Shown one piece after another: positions 40,410 through 50,071 of a stretch of DNA of 64,000 nucleotides; position 1 is the first letter of the stretch; each line of letters starts with the position of its first letter. The position numbers were made by a program, and so were the translations under genes. The DNA is taken from the NCBI RefSeq assembly GCF_026309355.1, contig NZ_JAPJZK010000001.1, positions 5,538,501 through 5,602,500 on the forward strand. Direction: 5' to 3'. The notes beneath the pieces are model-generated. The model worked only from the letters and a program-made list of their open reading frames with translations. It was not told the DNA's origin and searched no databases. Source of the DNA: Spartinivicinus marinus (GTDB lineage: Bacteria > Pseudomonadota > Gammaproteobacteria > Pseudomonadales > Zooshikellaceae).

Positions 40410-40943
40410 ATGTCAGAAGGTCATTTACCCAAAACAGTTGATCCCCGACGGCTGGCTAAACAAAATGTCAGTTTCAAGGGGTGTTGGTCTGTTGTTACTC
40501 TTGAGCAGTTAACTAATTACCTTACTAGTACTGAAGGTGAGGTTGAGGTTGACTTGAATTTTTTTCAGGATGCAGAAGGCCACTTTAATATTTCTGGGCA
40601 GTTAACTGCCCAAGTGCAGATGACTTGCCAGCGCTGTTTGGAGCCTGTTTCACTTAGTGTAACGAGCGATATCCAGCTGGCTGTTGTCTGGAGTGATGAA
40701 TCCGGCAAGCAATTGCCTGATGACCTGGATCCAATCGTGGTTGCTGATGAGCATCTTTCATTAGCCAGGTTGATAGATGAAGAGCTTATTCTAAATCTAC
40801 CCATTGTACCTGCTCACGAGGACCCAGTTTGCCAGCCGCAAATGGAGTGGTTGGATCCTGATGCTGAAGATGATTCAACGGTATCAGAGCAACCCAAGAA
40901 CCCATTCGCTGTGTTGGCTTCCTTGAAAAAGTCGAAGACTTAA
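40410..40943 (+). CDS. yceD: YceD/DUF177 family protein
   Basis: A 177-residue protein of the DUF177 family. It has [20 protein letters not shown] with a CxxC pair in the middle and [17 protein letters not shown] towards the end, the two conserved blocks of the family. The family is linked to 23S rRNA or ribosome assembly in plants and bacteria. It is 10 bp before rpmF, the standard position. Confidence 0.92.
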   Translation: MSEGHLPKTVDPRRLAKQNVSFKGCWSVVTLEQLTNYLTSTEGEVEVDLNFFQDAEGHFNISGQLTAQVQMTCQRCLEPVSLSVTSDIQLAVVWSDESGKQLPDDLDPIVVADEHLSLARLIDEELILNLPIVPAHEDPVCQPQMEWLDPDAEDDSTVSEQPKNPFAVLASLKKSKT

Positions 40944-40953
40944 GGAGCTTTTC

Positions 40954-41136
40954 ATGGCTGTTCAACAAAACCGTAAAACTCGGTCTAAGCGTGGTATGCG
41001 TCGTGCACACGATAGCTTGACGAGTGCTGCGTTAACTGTGGATGCCTCCACGGGTGAAACCCATCGTCGTCATCATGTTTCGCCAGATGGCTTTTACCGT
41101 GGTCGTAAAGTCGTAGCTAGCAAAGACGACGAGTAA
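40954..41136 (+). CDS. rpmF: 50S ribosomal protein L32
   Basis: A 60-residue ribosomal protein: [20 protein letters not shown] is the conserved L32 start, followed by [21 protein letters not shown] precedes the ATG. It is the lead of the rpmF-plsX-fab cluster; plsX starts 3 bp after its stop. Confidence 0.97.
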   Translation: MAVQQNRKTRSKRGMRRAHDSLTSAALTVDASTGETHRRHHVSPDGFYRGRKVVASKDDE

Positions 41137-41139
41137 TCC

Positions 41140-42165
41140 TTGACCCAGTTAACGACCATTGCGCTTGACGTAATGGGTGGGGACCTGGGTCCCCGCAGCA
41201 CCATAGCTGCTGCCGTTCAGTGGTTAAAGCTTCAGCCTCAACATTCTTGCCAATTAATTCTCGTGGGTGACCGTGCCCTCATTCAACGTCACTTAAACAC
41301 CTTTCCTGATTATTCTACTCAGTTTGATATTGTTCATGCCCCAGATGTTATTGGAATGGCAGATAAGCCAACCTGGGCATTGCGTGCGAAACCAAAGGCC
41401 TCTATGCGTCAAGCAATTGAGTTAGTGGCATCGGGTCAGGCTGATGCCTGTGTGAGTGCGGGTAATACGGGGGCTCTGATGGTGATTGGTCGGTATGTGC
41501 TGAAAACACTGCCCGGTATTGATCGGCCTGCGATAGTCAGTCGGTTACCTACTCAGAAGGGGGTAAGCTATTTACTGGATTTGGGGGCCAATGTTGATTG
41601 TCATTCAGAGCATTTATATCAGTTTGCTGTGCTGGCAGCATTACTGGTCAAATGCTTACATAGCATAGACTCTCCAACTGTTGGCTTATTGAATGTAGGT
41701 AGTGAAGCAATAAAGGGTAATGAGCAAGTTCGGCTGGCAAGGCAGCTGATTGAAAGTAATCCAAAGCTTAACTTTACAGGTTATGTTGAAGGTAATCAGC
41801 TATTTCAAGGTCATACTTCGGTTGTTGTTTGTGATGGTTTTGTTGGAAATGTGGCTTTAAAAACCAGTGAAGGGTTGGCAGAGTTTATTTTAGCTTCACT
41901 ACAGGAAATGGCAGAACCCTGGCTAAAAAGCCCATTAACTCGCTGGTTGACTAAGCGTTTTTTTCATAAGCTGCACCAACAAATTGATCCTAGGATATAC
42001 AACGGCGCCTGCTTGCTAGGCTTGCAAGGAACTGTGGTAAAAAGCCATGGCCATGCAGATAGTGTAGGTTTTAGCTCGGCAATTGAGCAGGCTTATCAGC
42101 AAGCACAGCTTAAGCTACCTCAAGTGTTGAATGAAGCCCTAGAAGCTTGGCTCGAAATAGACTAG
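41140..42165 (+). CDS. plsX: Phosphate acyltransferase PlsX
   Basis: A 341-residue peripheral membrane enzyme that converts acyl-ACP to acyl phosphate for phospholipid synthesis. The start is TTG 41140 (read MTQLTTIALDVMGGDLGP); no ATG precedes the conserved ALDVMGGD, and the position 3 bp after rpmF suggests translational coupling. Later motifs are SAGNTGALMVIG, LLDLGANVDC, LLNVGSEAIKGNE, VCDGFVGNVALKTSEG and SHGHADSVGFSSAIEQA. Length is normal. Confidence 0.95.
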   Translation: MTQLTTIALDVMGGDLGPRSTIAAAVQWLKLQPQHSCQLILVGDRALIQRHLNTFPDYSTQFDIVHAPDVIGMADKPTWALRAKPKASMRQAIELVASGQADACVSAGNTGALMVIGRYVLKTLPGIDRPAIVSRLPTQKGVSYLLDLGANVDCHSEHLYQFAVLAALLVKCLHSIDSPTVGLLNVGSEAIKGNEQVRLARQLIESNPKLNFTGYVEGNQLFQGHTSVVVCDGFVGNVALKTSEGLAEFILASLQEMAEPWLKSPLTRWLTKRFFHKLHQQIDPRIYNGACLLGLQGTVVKSHGHADSVGFSSAIEQAYQQAQLKLPQVLNEALEAWLEID

Positions 42166-42370
42166 TGCAGTGTCTTGTAAACAAAGCATATGCAGCTGCT
42201 CAGTTGATGTTTGAAATTTTTTTACCGCATCTGTTGCCTGATAAAACAGATAAGCGTGTTGTGTGTTATTTTTTTGCTTTCTGCTTTTGTCATTGCTTAG
42301 CTGTTAAATAAAAAATAAGTAGTAATTTTACTGTTAAATAAGACACATTGTTTAGATTAATAATTTCTCA

Positions 42371-42405
42371 GATACTTTTTTGAATATTTCGCTTATAATG
42401 GCGAC
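42371..42405 (+). promoter_or_regulatory. Candidate fabD promoter
   Basis: The 277-bp gap after plsX is strongly AT-rich. TATAAT at 42394-42399 is a perfect -10 box about 43 bases before the fabD ATG; the -35 position reads only GATACT, so the promoter would be weak or need an activator. Confidence 0.4.
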
Positions 42406-42442
42406 TTTTTATTGACTGATAAGTCAGAGGATTGCAATTTAA

Positions 42443-43393
42443 ATGACGACACAATTTGCCTTTGTTTTTCCCGGCCAGGGATCACAACAAGTAGGTATGC
42501 TGTCAGCAATTGCTGCTGAGCAGTCAGTGATTCAGGAAACATTTGCTGAGGCATCTGCTGCACTTGGCTATGATTTGTGGCAGCTGGTTCAGCAAGGACC
42601 GGCTGAATCACTGAATCAAACTGAGCAGACCCAACCAGCAATACTCACTGCTAGTGTGGCTCTATGGCGTTTATGGCAAGCCAAAACGGCAGCTACTCCT
42701 GTGCTGGTGGCTGGGCATAGCTTGGGAGAGTATTCGGCCCTGGTTTGTGCAGAGTCCCTGCCATTAGCTGATGCGGTTAAGCTGGTCAGGCTGAGAGGGC
42801 GCTTAATGCAAGAAGCTGTTGCTGAAGGTGAAGGAGCGATGGCTGCAGTAATTGGTCTTGATGATGGGGCGGTAGCAGAGGCTTGTACCGAAGCAGCTGA
42901 GCAGCAAGTAGTAGCCCCTGTTAACTATAACTCTCCTGGCCAAGTTGTGATTGCTGGACACCGTGAGGCTGTTGAGCGTGCCATGGTTTTGGTAAAGGAT
43001 AAAGGCGCTAAAAAAGTCATGCCTTTACCGGTTAGTGTGCCTTCTCATTGTTTGTTAATGAAACCGGCTGCAGAGAAGTTAGCTGAAGCACTAGCCGAAA
43101 TTGATGTAAATCAGCCCAAGATACCTGTGTTGCAGAATGTGACTGCTTCAACAGCAGATACTATAGAGCAGCTTCGAGAAAATTTAGTGAAGCAATTATA
43201 TAGCCCTGTATTATGGGTAAATACTGTTCAGGCGATCGCTGATGCGGGTGTTGACACTATTTATGAGTGTGGTCCTGGTAAAGTGTTATCTGGCTTAAAT
43301 AAGCGCATTAATCGTCGTTTAACAGTAGCTTCATTGGAGCAGTTTGAAGCACTTGAAGCGGCGCTCGCTGCGCTAAATGCTAACTTTAGTTAG
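42443..43393 (+). CDS. fabD: Malonyl-CoA:ACP transacylase
   Basis: A 316-residue cytoplasmic enzyme that loads malonate onto acyl carrier protein. It starts MTTQFAFVFPGQGSQQVGML; the nucleophile is Ser93 in VAGHSLGEYSAL; the catalytic histidine is in SVPSHCLLMKPAAEKL; QNVTA and YECGPGKVLSGLNKRI follow. Normal length. First gene of fabD-fabG-acpP-fabF, separated from plsX by 277 bp with its own possible promoter. Confidence 0.97.
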   Translation: MTTQFAFVFPGQGSQQVGMLSAIAAEQSVIQETFAEASAALGYDLWQLVQQGPAESLNQTEQTQPAILTASVALWRLWQAKTAATPVLVAGHSLGEYSALVCAESLPLADAVKLVRLRGRLMQEAVAEGEGAMAAVIGLDDGAVAEACTEAAEQQVVAPVNYNSPGQVVIAGHREAVERAMVLVKDKGAKKVMPLPVSVPSHCLLMKPAAEKLAEALAEIDVNQPKIPVLQNVTASTADTIEQLRENLVKQLYSPVLWVNTVQAIADAGVDTIYECGPGKVLSGLNKRINRRLTVASLEQFEALEAALAALNANFS

Positions 43394-43448
43394 CTAAATG
43401 CCAATGAATTAATAGTTAGTTGAACTCATTTGATAACTGAGAGAAACA

Positions 43449-44195
43449 ATGGATTTAACTGGAAAAGTCGCCCTGGTTACAGGGGCAAGCCGGGGTATTG
43501 GTCAAGCTATTGCTAAAGCGTTAGCTGAGGCAGGCGCTACCGTTGCTGGGACAGCAACCTCTGAAAAAGGTGCTGAGGCTATTACTGCCTATTTAAAAGA
43601 GCTGGGTAATGGTGGGCAGGGCTTCGTTTTAGATGTAAGTGACGATGCCTCTGTTGAGCAAAGCTTGAAAAACATTGCTGATACACTGGGTGGTAACCCG
43701 TTAGTAGTCGTTAATAATGCGGGTATTACGCGTGACAATATATTAATGCGTATGAAGGCAGATGAGTGGGATTCAGTGATTAACACCAATCTTACTTCTC
43801 TGTACCGGGTGAGCAAAGCTTGCTTGAGAGCAATGACAAAAGCCCGTTGGGGGCGCATTATTAATGTTAGCTCTGTGGTAGGCTCCATGGGCAATGCAGG
43901 GCAAACTAACTATGCAGCGGCGAAAGCTGGGCTTGAAGGGTTTACCCGTTCATTAGCAAGGGAACTGGGCGCACGTAATATTACAGTGAATGCAGTAGCC
44001 CCTGGCTTTATTGATACGGATATGACTCGTGAGCTGCCAGAAGCGCATAAAGAAACATTACTAGGGCAAATTCCGCTAACTCGGTTGGGGCAACCAGAGG
44101 AAATTGCAGCAGCAGTTAAATTCCTTGCCAGTGAGCCTGCAGGCTACATTACGGGCGAGACTCTCCATGTAAATGGGGGTATGTACATGGGATAA
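43449..44195 (+). CDS. fabG: 3-oxoacyl-ACP reductase
   Basis: A 248-residue short-chain dehydrogenase that reduces beta-ketoacyl-ACP with NADPH. The cofactor loop TGASRGIGQAIA, NNAGITRDNILMRM, and the Ser-Tyr-Lys triad in INVSSVVGSMGNAGQTNYAAAK are all present, as is the C-terminal GETLHVNGGMYM. A GAGAGAA lies just before the ATG. 55 bp after fabD. Confidence 0.96.
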   Translation: MDLTGKVALVTGASRGIGQAIAKALAEAGATVAGTATSEKGAEAITAYLKELGNGGQGFVLDVSDDASVEQSLKNIADTLGGNPLVVVNNAGITRDNILMRMKADEWDSVINTNLTSLYRVSKACLRAMTKARWGRIINVSSVVGSMGNAGQTNYAAAKAGLEGFTRSLARELGARNITVNAVAPGFIDTDMTRELPEAHKETLLGQIPLTRLGQPEEIAAAVKFLASEPAGYITGETLHVNGGMYMG

Positions 44196-44208
44196 TTGAT
44201 AATTCCCA

Positions 44209-44243
44209 TTGTACTCCCCAAAAGTGCTGCTAGAATACCCGGT
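44209..44243 (+). promoter_or_regulatory. Candidate acpP promoter
   Basis: TTGTAC (44209-44214) and TAGAAT (44231-44236) are separated by 16 bases in the fabG-acpP gap. The transcript would start about 98 nt before acpP. A separate strong promoter is expected for such an abundant protein. Confidence 0.4.
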
Positions 44244-44340
44244 AATTTTTGGGGGTGGTGAAACTTGCATTCATCACACACGTTTTTATACACTTACCTC
44301 TGCAGCGAGACTGCATAACTAGATAGGAGCAGAACAAGGT

Positions 44341-44574
44341 ATGAGTACCATTGATGAACGCGTCAAAAAAATCGTTTGCGAACAATTGGGCGTTAAAGAA
44401 GAAGAAGTGACAAATGGCGCATCTTTTGTTGACGATCTTGGCGCTGATTCTCTAGACACTGTTGAGCTGGTCATGGCTTTAGAAGAAGAGTTCGAAACCG
44501 AGATTCCTGACGAAGAAGCAGAAAAAATTACAACTGTTCAAGAAGCGATTGATTACGTTATTAATCACCAGTAA
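44341..44574 (+). CDS. acpP: Acyl carrier protein
   Basis: A 77-residue acidic carrier of growing acyl chains. The phosphopantetheine attachment site is Ser37 in [32 protein letters not shown] precedes the ATG. It has a candidate promoter upstream and a strong terminator downstream, so it can be made at a different level from the fab genes. Confidence 0.98.
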   Translation: MSTIDERVKKIVCEQLGVKEEEVTNGASFVDDLGADSLDTVELVMALEEEFETEIPDEEAEKITTVQEAIDYVINHQ

Positions 44575-44598
44575 TTTTATTTGCTTCTCGTTCGTTTA

Positions 44599-44635
44599 AA
44601 TAAAAAGCCGTTCATATTCTGAACGGCTTTTTATT
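44599..44635 (+). terminator. Terminator after acpP
   Basis: A 16-bp stem (44599-44614 with 44620-44635; core AAAAAGCCGTTCA/TGAACGGCTTTTT) with a 5-nt loop. It lies 24 bp after the acpP stop. Confidence 0.92.
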
Positions 44636-45056
44636 TGTGGCTTATTTTTGTTGAGCTTGAAGACAGTGCTATACGCTGTATTTTTGGCAGTACAGCTATT
44701 TATAGTGATTCGACAAAGGCTTGTTTCAATTTTGATATGCGTTTAATAAAATATTGCTCAGCGATTTACGCCTCATAGGGGCTGACCTTGTCTTTTGGTA
44801 GTGTTGTTTAAAAAACGTTGAATCCTGTTTCAAGCTAAAATTATCAGTGTATACCCAATGTGTGGTGTTTGGAGTTTCATAAAACCGTAGAAATTCCTTA
44901 ATATTTTTTTTTGCTCGTTTGTCGTAAAACAAGCGGCGTTTAATTAAACAACTAATTGATTTGTAATTGTGGAAGAAATATCTGCATCAATATCGTTTAT
45001 TATTGCTGCTTTATATTCTTCGTTGATAGCTAGCTATTTATTTGGGGAGAGCATTA
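44636..45056. other. Gap of about 420 bp before fabF
   Basis: The acpP-fabF gap is long and AT-rich (about 480 bp from stop to start). After the acpP terminator I see no gene: frames at 44726-44932 (minus) and 44969-45172 (plus, inside fabF) lack ribosome binding sites and recognisable protein features. It presumably holds a promoter for fabF. Confidence 0.4.
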
Positions 45057-46295
45057 GTGTCTCGCAGACGAGTGGTGATTACCGGTTTAGGGCTTGTGAC
45101 TCCATTAGGAAATACGGTTTCAGCTACCTGGCAAAAAATACTAGCTGGTCAAAGTGGCATCAGCACTATTGATTTTATGGATGTAGCAAACCTGCCGACA
45201 AAGTTTACAGGTGCCATCAAGGACTTGGATATTACTGAATATATGCCTGCAAAACAGGCCCGCAAAATGGATATGTTTATTCAGTACGGTTTGGTTGCAG
45301 CCATTCAAGCCATAAAAGATGCTGGCTTTGAAGTTTCTGATGCCAATGCAGACCGGATTGGTACGGTGATTGGCTCCGGCATAGGAGGAATCTCAACCAT
45401 TGAGCAGAATGTGCAGATTCTCAATCAATCAGGGCCGAGGCGAATTTCTCCTTTCTTTGTTCCAGCCTCGATTGTCAATATGGCTAGCGGCCAGTTATCC
45501 ATGATGTATAACCTTCGGGGCCCAAATTATGCCATTAGTACTGCCTGTACCACAGGTACTCACTGTATAGGGTTGGCAGCACGCAATATTGCTTATGATG
45601 AAGCTGATATCATGGTGGCTGGAGGAGCTGAAAAAGCTTCAGCTGCTATCGGTATGGCAGGCTTTAGTGCTGCAAGGGCATTATCGACTCGCAATGATGA
45701 CCCAGAAAAGGCCAGCCGCCCTTGGGATAAAGATCGTGATGGTTTTGTCTTGAGTGATGGGGCAGGAGTATTGGTGCTAGAAGAGTACGAGCATGCTAAG
45801 CGTCGAGGCGCCACTATTTATGCAGAGCTGACAGGCTTTGGTATGAGCGCCGATGCCTTTCATGTCACAGCACCGCCTGAAGATGGCCGCGGAGCACTCA
45901 AAGCAATGGAGAATGCCTTAAAAGATGCCAGATTGTCTCCTGAGCAAATTAATTACATCAATGCTCACGGCACTTCTACACCAGTAGGTGATGTGGCAGA
46001 GTCACGAGCAGTTGAACAGCTAATGGGTTCCCACGCGACTGTATTGGCAATGAGCTCAACTAAATCAATGACGGGGCACTTATTGGGTGCTGCAGGCGCA
46101 ATTGAGGCGGCATTTACTGCGTTGGCTATTCGTGATCAGATCGCACCGCCTACCATCAATTTAGATAACCCCGATCCTGAGTGCACGCTCGACTATGTGC
46201 CACATGAAGCACGATCGCTGGCGATAGAGTATGCACTATCAAACTCTTTTGGATTTGGTGGTACGAATGCTTCACTAGTATTTGCCAAAGTCTAA
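45057..46295 (+). CDS. fabF: 3-oxoacyl-ACP synthase II
   Basis: A 412-residue condensing enzyme that elongates acyl-ACP. I choose GTG 45057 ([18 protein letters not shown]), five to seven bases after GGGGAGAG; the TTG at 45042 lies before that ribosome binding site. The catalytic cysteine is about residue 164 in [10 protein letters not shown], and the two histidines are in [11 protein letters not shown] and [12 protein letters not shown]. The C-terminal [13 protein letters not shown] is standard. Confidence 0.97.
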   Translation: MSRRRVVITGLGLVTPLGNTVSATWQKILAGQSGISTIDFMDVANLPTKFTGAIKDLDITEYMPAKQARKMDMFIQYGLVAAIQAIKDAGFEVSDANADRIGTVIGSGIGGISTIEQNVQILNQSGPRRISPFFVPASIVNMASGQLSMMYNLRGPNYAISTACTTGTHCIGLAARNIAYDEADIMVAGGAEKASAAIGMAGFSAARALSTRNDDPEKASRPWDKDRDGFVLSDGAGVLVLEEYEHAKRRGATIYAELTGFGMSADAFHVTAPPEDGRGALKAMENALKDARLSPEQINYINAHGTSTPVGDVAESRAVEQLMGSHATVLAMSSTKSMTGHLLGAAGAIEAAFTALAIRDQIAPPTINLDNPDPECTLDYVPHEARSLAIEYALSNSFGFGGTNASLVFAKV

Positions 46296-46330
46296 CCTCT
46301 GGCTCAAGTAAGCTGTTATTGATAAAAAGA

Positions 46331-46475
46331 GTGTTGCAAAAGTGCTTTAAATCAAGTTCCTTTTCCCCTGTGGCGGTGTTGCGAAAAGGTACTGGAGAAA
46401 CACCCTATTACTTCTTATCCCTGTTTTAGCGATAACTTCAAAGAGAGAGGGTGCTAAAAATGACTTTTGCGACAC
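46331..46475. repeat. Short repeats around the pabC start
   Basis: GTGTTGCAAAAGTGCTTT (46331-46348) is matched in inverted orientation by 46458-46475 at 15 of 18 positions, and a third partial direct copy GGTGTTGCGAAAAGG starts at 46375. The right copy contains the pabC ATG. The meaning is unknown; a regulatory stem-loop or remnants of a small repeat are possible. Confidence 0.4.
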
Positions 46476-47359
46476 CCTGTAAAGAGGTAGATAGGTTGGC
46501 TGAACAATGTCGATTGAATAGCTGTTGGCTAAATGGTGAGGCAGTTACTGGCTTGCCAGCAACAGATCGAGGGTTGCACTATGGTGATGGCTTGTTTGAA
46601 ACGATTCGAGTGGATAACAAGCAGCCTATTTGGTGGCAGCAGCATTTAGAGCGGCTTAGGCTTGGCTGTCAGCGCCTAGGCATAACCATTGAGCCAGGTA
46701 TTGTTGAGCAAGAACTACAGGGTTTTATCGCTGAGCAAAAGGATCATGGCATCGTAAAGCTTATGATTACCCGTGGCTCAGGTGGTCGTGGTTATAGCCC
46801 CTCAGGTGCCAATCAGCCAGCTCGGCTGCTGTTATGGTACCCATTGCCCAACTATCCTGCGAAAAATTTTCAACAAGGTATTCAGCTATTTGACTGCCAA
46901 AGCTTATTGGGGCATCAACCTTTACTGGCAGGCTTAAAACACCTGAACCGACTTGAACAAGTGCTGGCTCGGCAAGAGTGGAATGATAACCAGTTTGCAG
47001 AAGGGCTAATGCTGGATTTGAACCAGCATATTGTAGAAGGCACAATGACCAATGTTTTTTGGGTGGCCGATAATGGTGAGTTGCACACGCCAAACCTAAA
47101 TGATTGTGGAGTGGCTGGCGTTTGTCGCCAGTTTGTGCTTCAACAAGCGCAACAACGGGGTATTGCAACGACGCAGGAGCGTTATACTGTTGCTGACCTT
47201 GCCAAGGCCAAAGAAGTATTTGTCTGTAATAGTGTGATAGGAATCTGGCCAGTCAGAGCTTACCGCCAATGGTCTTGGCCTCTAGGCTCCTTGACTCAGC
47301 AGTTGCAGGCGCTGATAAATGCTGTAATGCCATGCGAACGTTTATTTTCAAAACAATAA
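46460..47359 (+). CDS. pabC: Aminodeoxychorismate lyase
   Basis: A 299-residue PLP enzyme (class IV fold) that forms 4-aminobenzoate and pyruvate for folate synthesis. I choose ATG 46460 (MTFATPCKEVDRLA), about ten bases after GAGAGAGG; GTG 46451 has no spacing. Features are LPATDRGLHYGDGLFETIRV, the PLP lysine in LAGLKHLNRLEQVLA, EGTMTNVFWV and NSVIGIWPVR. The usual Pseudomonas position between fabF and mltG. Its end overlaps the mltG start by 28 bases. Confidence 0.93.
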   Translation: MTFATPCKEVDRLAEQCRLNSCWLNGEAVTGLPATDRGLHYGDGLFETIRVDNKQPIWWQQHLERLRLGCQRLGITIEPGIVEQELQGFIAEQKDHGIVKLMITRGSGGRGYSPSGANQPARLLLWYPLPNYPAKNFQQGIQLFDCQSLLGHQPLLAGLKHLNRLEQVLARQEWNDNQFAEGLMLDLNQHIVEGTMTNVFWVADNGELHTPNLNDCGVAGVCRQFVLQQAQQRGIATTQERYTVADLAKAKEVFVCNSVIGIWPVRAYRQWSWPLGSLTQQLQALINAVMPCERLFSKQ

Positions 47360-48384
47360 CATTGTTGCTTTTTCTTGCCGGTATCGCTTTAGTCGCTGCT
47401 GCCTGGGCGCTAATTTATGGGGTTGATATGTATGGTCAGCAGCCCTTGAAGGCCCAACAGCAAACCACTCTTACCATTGCTAGTGGCTCTTCTGTCAAGC
47501 AGATTGCTCAACAGTTGAAATCACAAGGGCTGGTTGAATATGACTGGCTATTTGCACTTTACATAAGAGCCAAAGGTAAAGCACAACAGCTTAAAGCCGG
47601 AGAGTTTGAGCTACAAGCAAGTGCTAATCACCAGGATTTATTAAATACACTTGTTAATGGTAAACAACGGCAGTACAGCATAACGTTGGTTGAAGGCTGG
47701 AATGTCAGGCAAATGCTGAGAGCTATAACCAAGCACCCTCAAATTACCCATACCTTACCAGTATCAGTAGATCAAGAAAGCTTACTGGAGGCGCTAGGAC
47801 AAACGAGTAAACATGCAGAGGGCTTGTTTTTTCCTGATACCTATTTTTTTACTGCAGGTATGAGTGATAAAGACTTGCTACTGCGTGCATATCGCAAGAT
47901 GGATAAGGTGCTTACAACAGAGTGGCAGCAACGCAAAGAAGGGCTCCCTTATCAATCGCCTTATGAAGTGCTCATCATGGCCTCAATTGTGGAAAAAGAG
48001 ACAGGCGCTGCTGGTGAAAGGCCGCAAATTGCTGGTGTGTTTACTCGCCGTTTGGAAAAAGGGATGCGGTTACAGACTGACCCTACGGTTATTTATGGGT
48101 TGGGGGATAAGTACCAGGGCAACTTGACCCGTAAGCACTTGCGTCAACCGACCCCTTATAATACTTATACCATCAAGGGCCTGCCTCCTACGCCGATTGC
48201 ATTACCTGGAAAAGCAGCAATTGATGCAGTATTAAATCCTGCACCGGGTAAGTCTTTGTACTTTGTAGCTAAAGGGGATGGTAGTCACTACTTTTCTGCA
48301 ACGCTTAAAGAGCATAACCGGGCTGTGCGTAAATATCAGTTAAACCGGCGCGATAACTATCGCTCTCAACCAGTTAATAATTAA
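47332..48384 (+). CDS. mltG: Endolytic murein transglycosylase MltG
   Basis: A 350-residue inner-membrane enzyme that cuts nascent glycan strands. I choose ATG 47332 (MRTFIFKTITLLLFLAG), which puts the membrane helix at residues 6-30 as in the family; the longer frame from 47269 lies inside pabC. A LysM-like part (TLTIASGSSVKQIAQQL) precedes the catalytic domain with EGLFFPDTYFF, the catalytic glutamate in MASIVEKETG and LQTDPTVIYG and YNTYTIKGLPPTPI. 20 bp before tmk. Confidence 0.95.
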   Translation: MRTFIFKTITLLLFLAGIALVAAAWALIYGVDMYGQQPLKAQQQTTLTIASGSSVKQIAQQLKSQGLVEYDWLFALYIRAKGKAQQLKAGEFELQASANHQDLLNTLVNGKQRQYSITLVEGWNVRQMLRAITKHPQITHTLPVSVDQESLLEALGQTSKHAEGLFFPDTYFFTAGMSDKDLLLRAYRKMDKVLTTEWQQRKEGLPYQSPYEVLIMASIVEKETGAAGERPQIAGVFTRRLEKGMRLQTDPTVIYGLGDKYQGNLTRKHLRQPTPYNTYTIKGLPPTPIALPGKAAIDAVLNPAPGKSLYFVAKGDGSHYFSATLKEHNRAVRKYQLNRRDNYRSQPVNN

Positions 48385-48404
48385 GTAATTTTAAGCAAAA
48401 TACC

Positions 48405-49046
48405 ATGTCAAAACTGAAATCAGGTCTATTCATTACCGTGGAAGGCTCTGAAGGGGTAGGCAAGTCTACCTGTATAGCATTTATTAAAAACTGGTTACAG
48501 ACGAATGGTCTGCCTAATATAGCCACCAGAGAGCCAGGGGGAACCCCCTTTGCAGAAGCAATCCGTAACTTATTGTTGACCCCTCAGCAGGAGCCTGTTG
48601 CTGATATCACTGAGTTATTGTTGATGTTTGCGGCCCGTGCGCAACATATTGAGCAGGTAATCAAGCCTGCTATGGCTGAGCAAAAGGTGGTGGTTTGTGA
48701 TCGTTTTACAGATGCTACATATGCCTATCAAGGCGGTGGGCGAGGGGGCGATGTCCTTCAAATCAGTCAGCTTGAGCAACTTGTGCAGGGCTCACTTAGA
48801 CCTCACGCTACACTGCTGCTAGACATGTCTGTGGCAGATGCGTTACAGCGAGCGGCTAAGCGAGGAGCACTAGATCGTATTGAGAGCCAGACCATCGATT
48901 TTTTTGAGAGGGTCAGGCAGGCCTACTTGGAAAGAGCCAGGCAATATCCTGAACAATTCTACCTTATTGATGCAAGTCAGCCCCTGGAACAGGTTCAGCA
49001 GCAGGTTGAACAGGTATTGGCCAAGGTTGTAAAACAACATGCTTAG
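48405..49046 (+). CDS. tmk: Thymidylate kinase
   Basis: A 213-residue kinase that makes dTDP. The P-loop is FITVEGSEGVGKST, then ATREPGGTPFAEAIR, the DRFTDATYAYQGGGRG segment and LDRIESQTIDFFERV in the lid. Its stop overlaps the holB start by 8 bases. Confidence 0.96.
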   Translation: MSKLKSGLFITVEGSEGVGKSTCIAFIKNWLQTNGLPNIATREPGGTPFAEAIRNLLLTPQQEPVADITELLLMFAARAQHIEQVIKPAMAEQKVVVCDRFTDATYAYQGGGRGGDVLQISQLEQLVQGSLRPHATLLLDMSVADALQRAAKRGALDRIESQTIDFFERVRQAYLERARQYPEQFYLIDASQPLEQVQQQVEQVLAKVVKQHA

Positions 49047-50043
49047 CTTTGAGGCTAAGCCGTTACCCTGGCAGCTATCGCAATGGCAGCAGCTAATGTC
49101 CCAGCGTCAGCAACAAAAGCTGGCTCATGCTTATTTACTGCATGGTATGCCTGGGGTAGGGAAACTGCATTTTGCCCAACTATTTGGTCAGTTGCTGCTG
49201 TGTTTGCAGCCAAATGTAAACACTGCTGCACCTTGTCAGCAATGCAAATCATGCCTGTTGTTTAATGCAGGTTTTCATCCGGATATGTTGCAGATTGCAC
49301 CGGAAGGAACTGGCAAGCCTATTAAAGTTGATCAAATCCGGCAGCTGATTGATTTTGCAGCCAAAACCGCCCAGCAGGGTGGCTATCGGGTGATTATTAT
49401 TGACCCCGCGGATGCCATGAACATCAATGCTAGCAATGCTTTGCTGAAGTGTCTGGAAGAGCCTGGCAGCAATACGATTCTATTGTTACTGAGTGAACAA
49501 ACCAGTGCGCTGCTGGCAACCATCAAAAGCCGTTGTCAGGTACTGGCATTTCCACTTCCAGGATTAGCGTTAGCGAAAGACTGGCTGCTACAGCAGTCGT
49601 TGCCTGACAACGACTTAGGAAAATTATTAGTAGCCGCTCATTACCAGCCCCTGACAGCCTTAACTTTCCACAAGGAGCAGCGGCTGAAGCAACGTCAGGC
49701 ATTGCAGGCTTGCTTGGCCGCGATTACCAAAGGACAGAAAACCCCTGTGGCTGCTGCTCAAGAATGGCTCGATGAAGATTTACTCTGCCTATTTGACTGG
49801 CTGGTAGACTGGTTGGCAGAGATGATTAAGTGGGCGATGGCAAAAGATGCGACATTCATCAAAAATCAGGATATGCTTAAAATGTTGAGTTATGTTTCAA
49901 CTAAAGCAGGTGTAACTCGACTCTATGGTTATTATATGTGGCTGTCTGAACAGCGTCAGCGGTTGTTGGGTGCGGCAAACCAGAATAAGCAGTTAATGTT
50001 AGAAAACCTGTTTATTGGCTGGCTTCATCTAACAATCCATTAG
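49039..50043 (+). CDS. holB: DNA polymerase III delta' subunit
   Basis: A 334-residue clamp-loader subunit. It has LHGMPGVGKLHFAQ (modified P-loop), a zinc module with CLQPNVNTAAPCQQCKSC, HPDMLQIAPEG, IKVDQIRQLIDF and NASNALLKCLEEPGSNTILLL with the usual sensor SRCQ. Translationally coupled to tmk, the normal order tmk-holB-pilZ-tatD. Confidence 0.94.
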   Translation: MLSFEAKPLPWQLSQWQQLMSQRQQQKLAHAYLLHGMPGVGKLHFAQLFGQLLLCLQPNVNTAAPCQQCKSCLLFNAGFHPDMLQIAPEGTGKPIKVDQIRQLIDFAAKTAQQGGYRVIIIDPADAMNINASNALLKCLEEPGSNTILLLLSEQTSALLATIKSRCQVLAFPLPGLALAKDWLLQQSLPDNDLGKLLVAAHYQPLTALTFHKEQRLKQRQALQACLAAITKGQKTPVAAAQEWLDEDLLCLFDWLVDWLAEMIKWAMAKDATFIKNQDMLKMLSYVSTKAGVTRLYGYYMWLSEQRQRLLGAANQNKQLMLENLFIGWLHLTIH

Positions 50044-50071
50044 ATTGATTGAATACAGTTAGGCTGTTGTC

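Noticed and set aside
44726-44932. 68-aa frame in the acpP-fabF gap
   Set aside because: No ribosome binding site, no recognisable motif, and a Lys/Asn/Phe-rich composition expected from AT-rich non-coding DNA.
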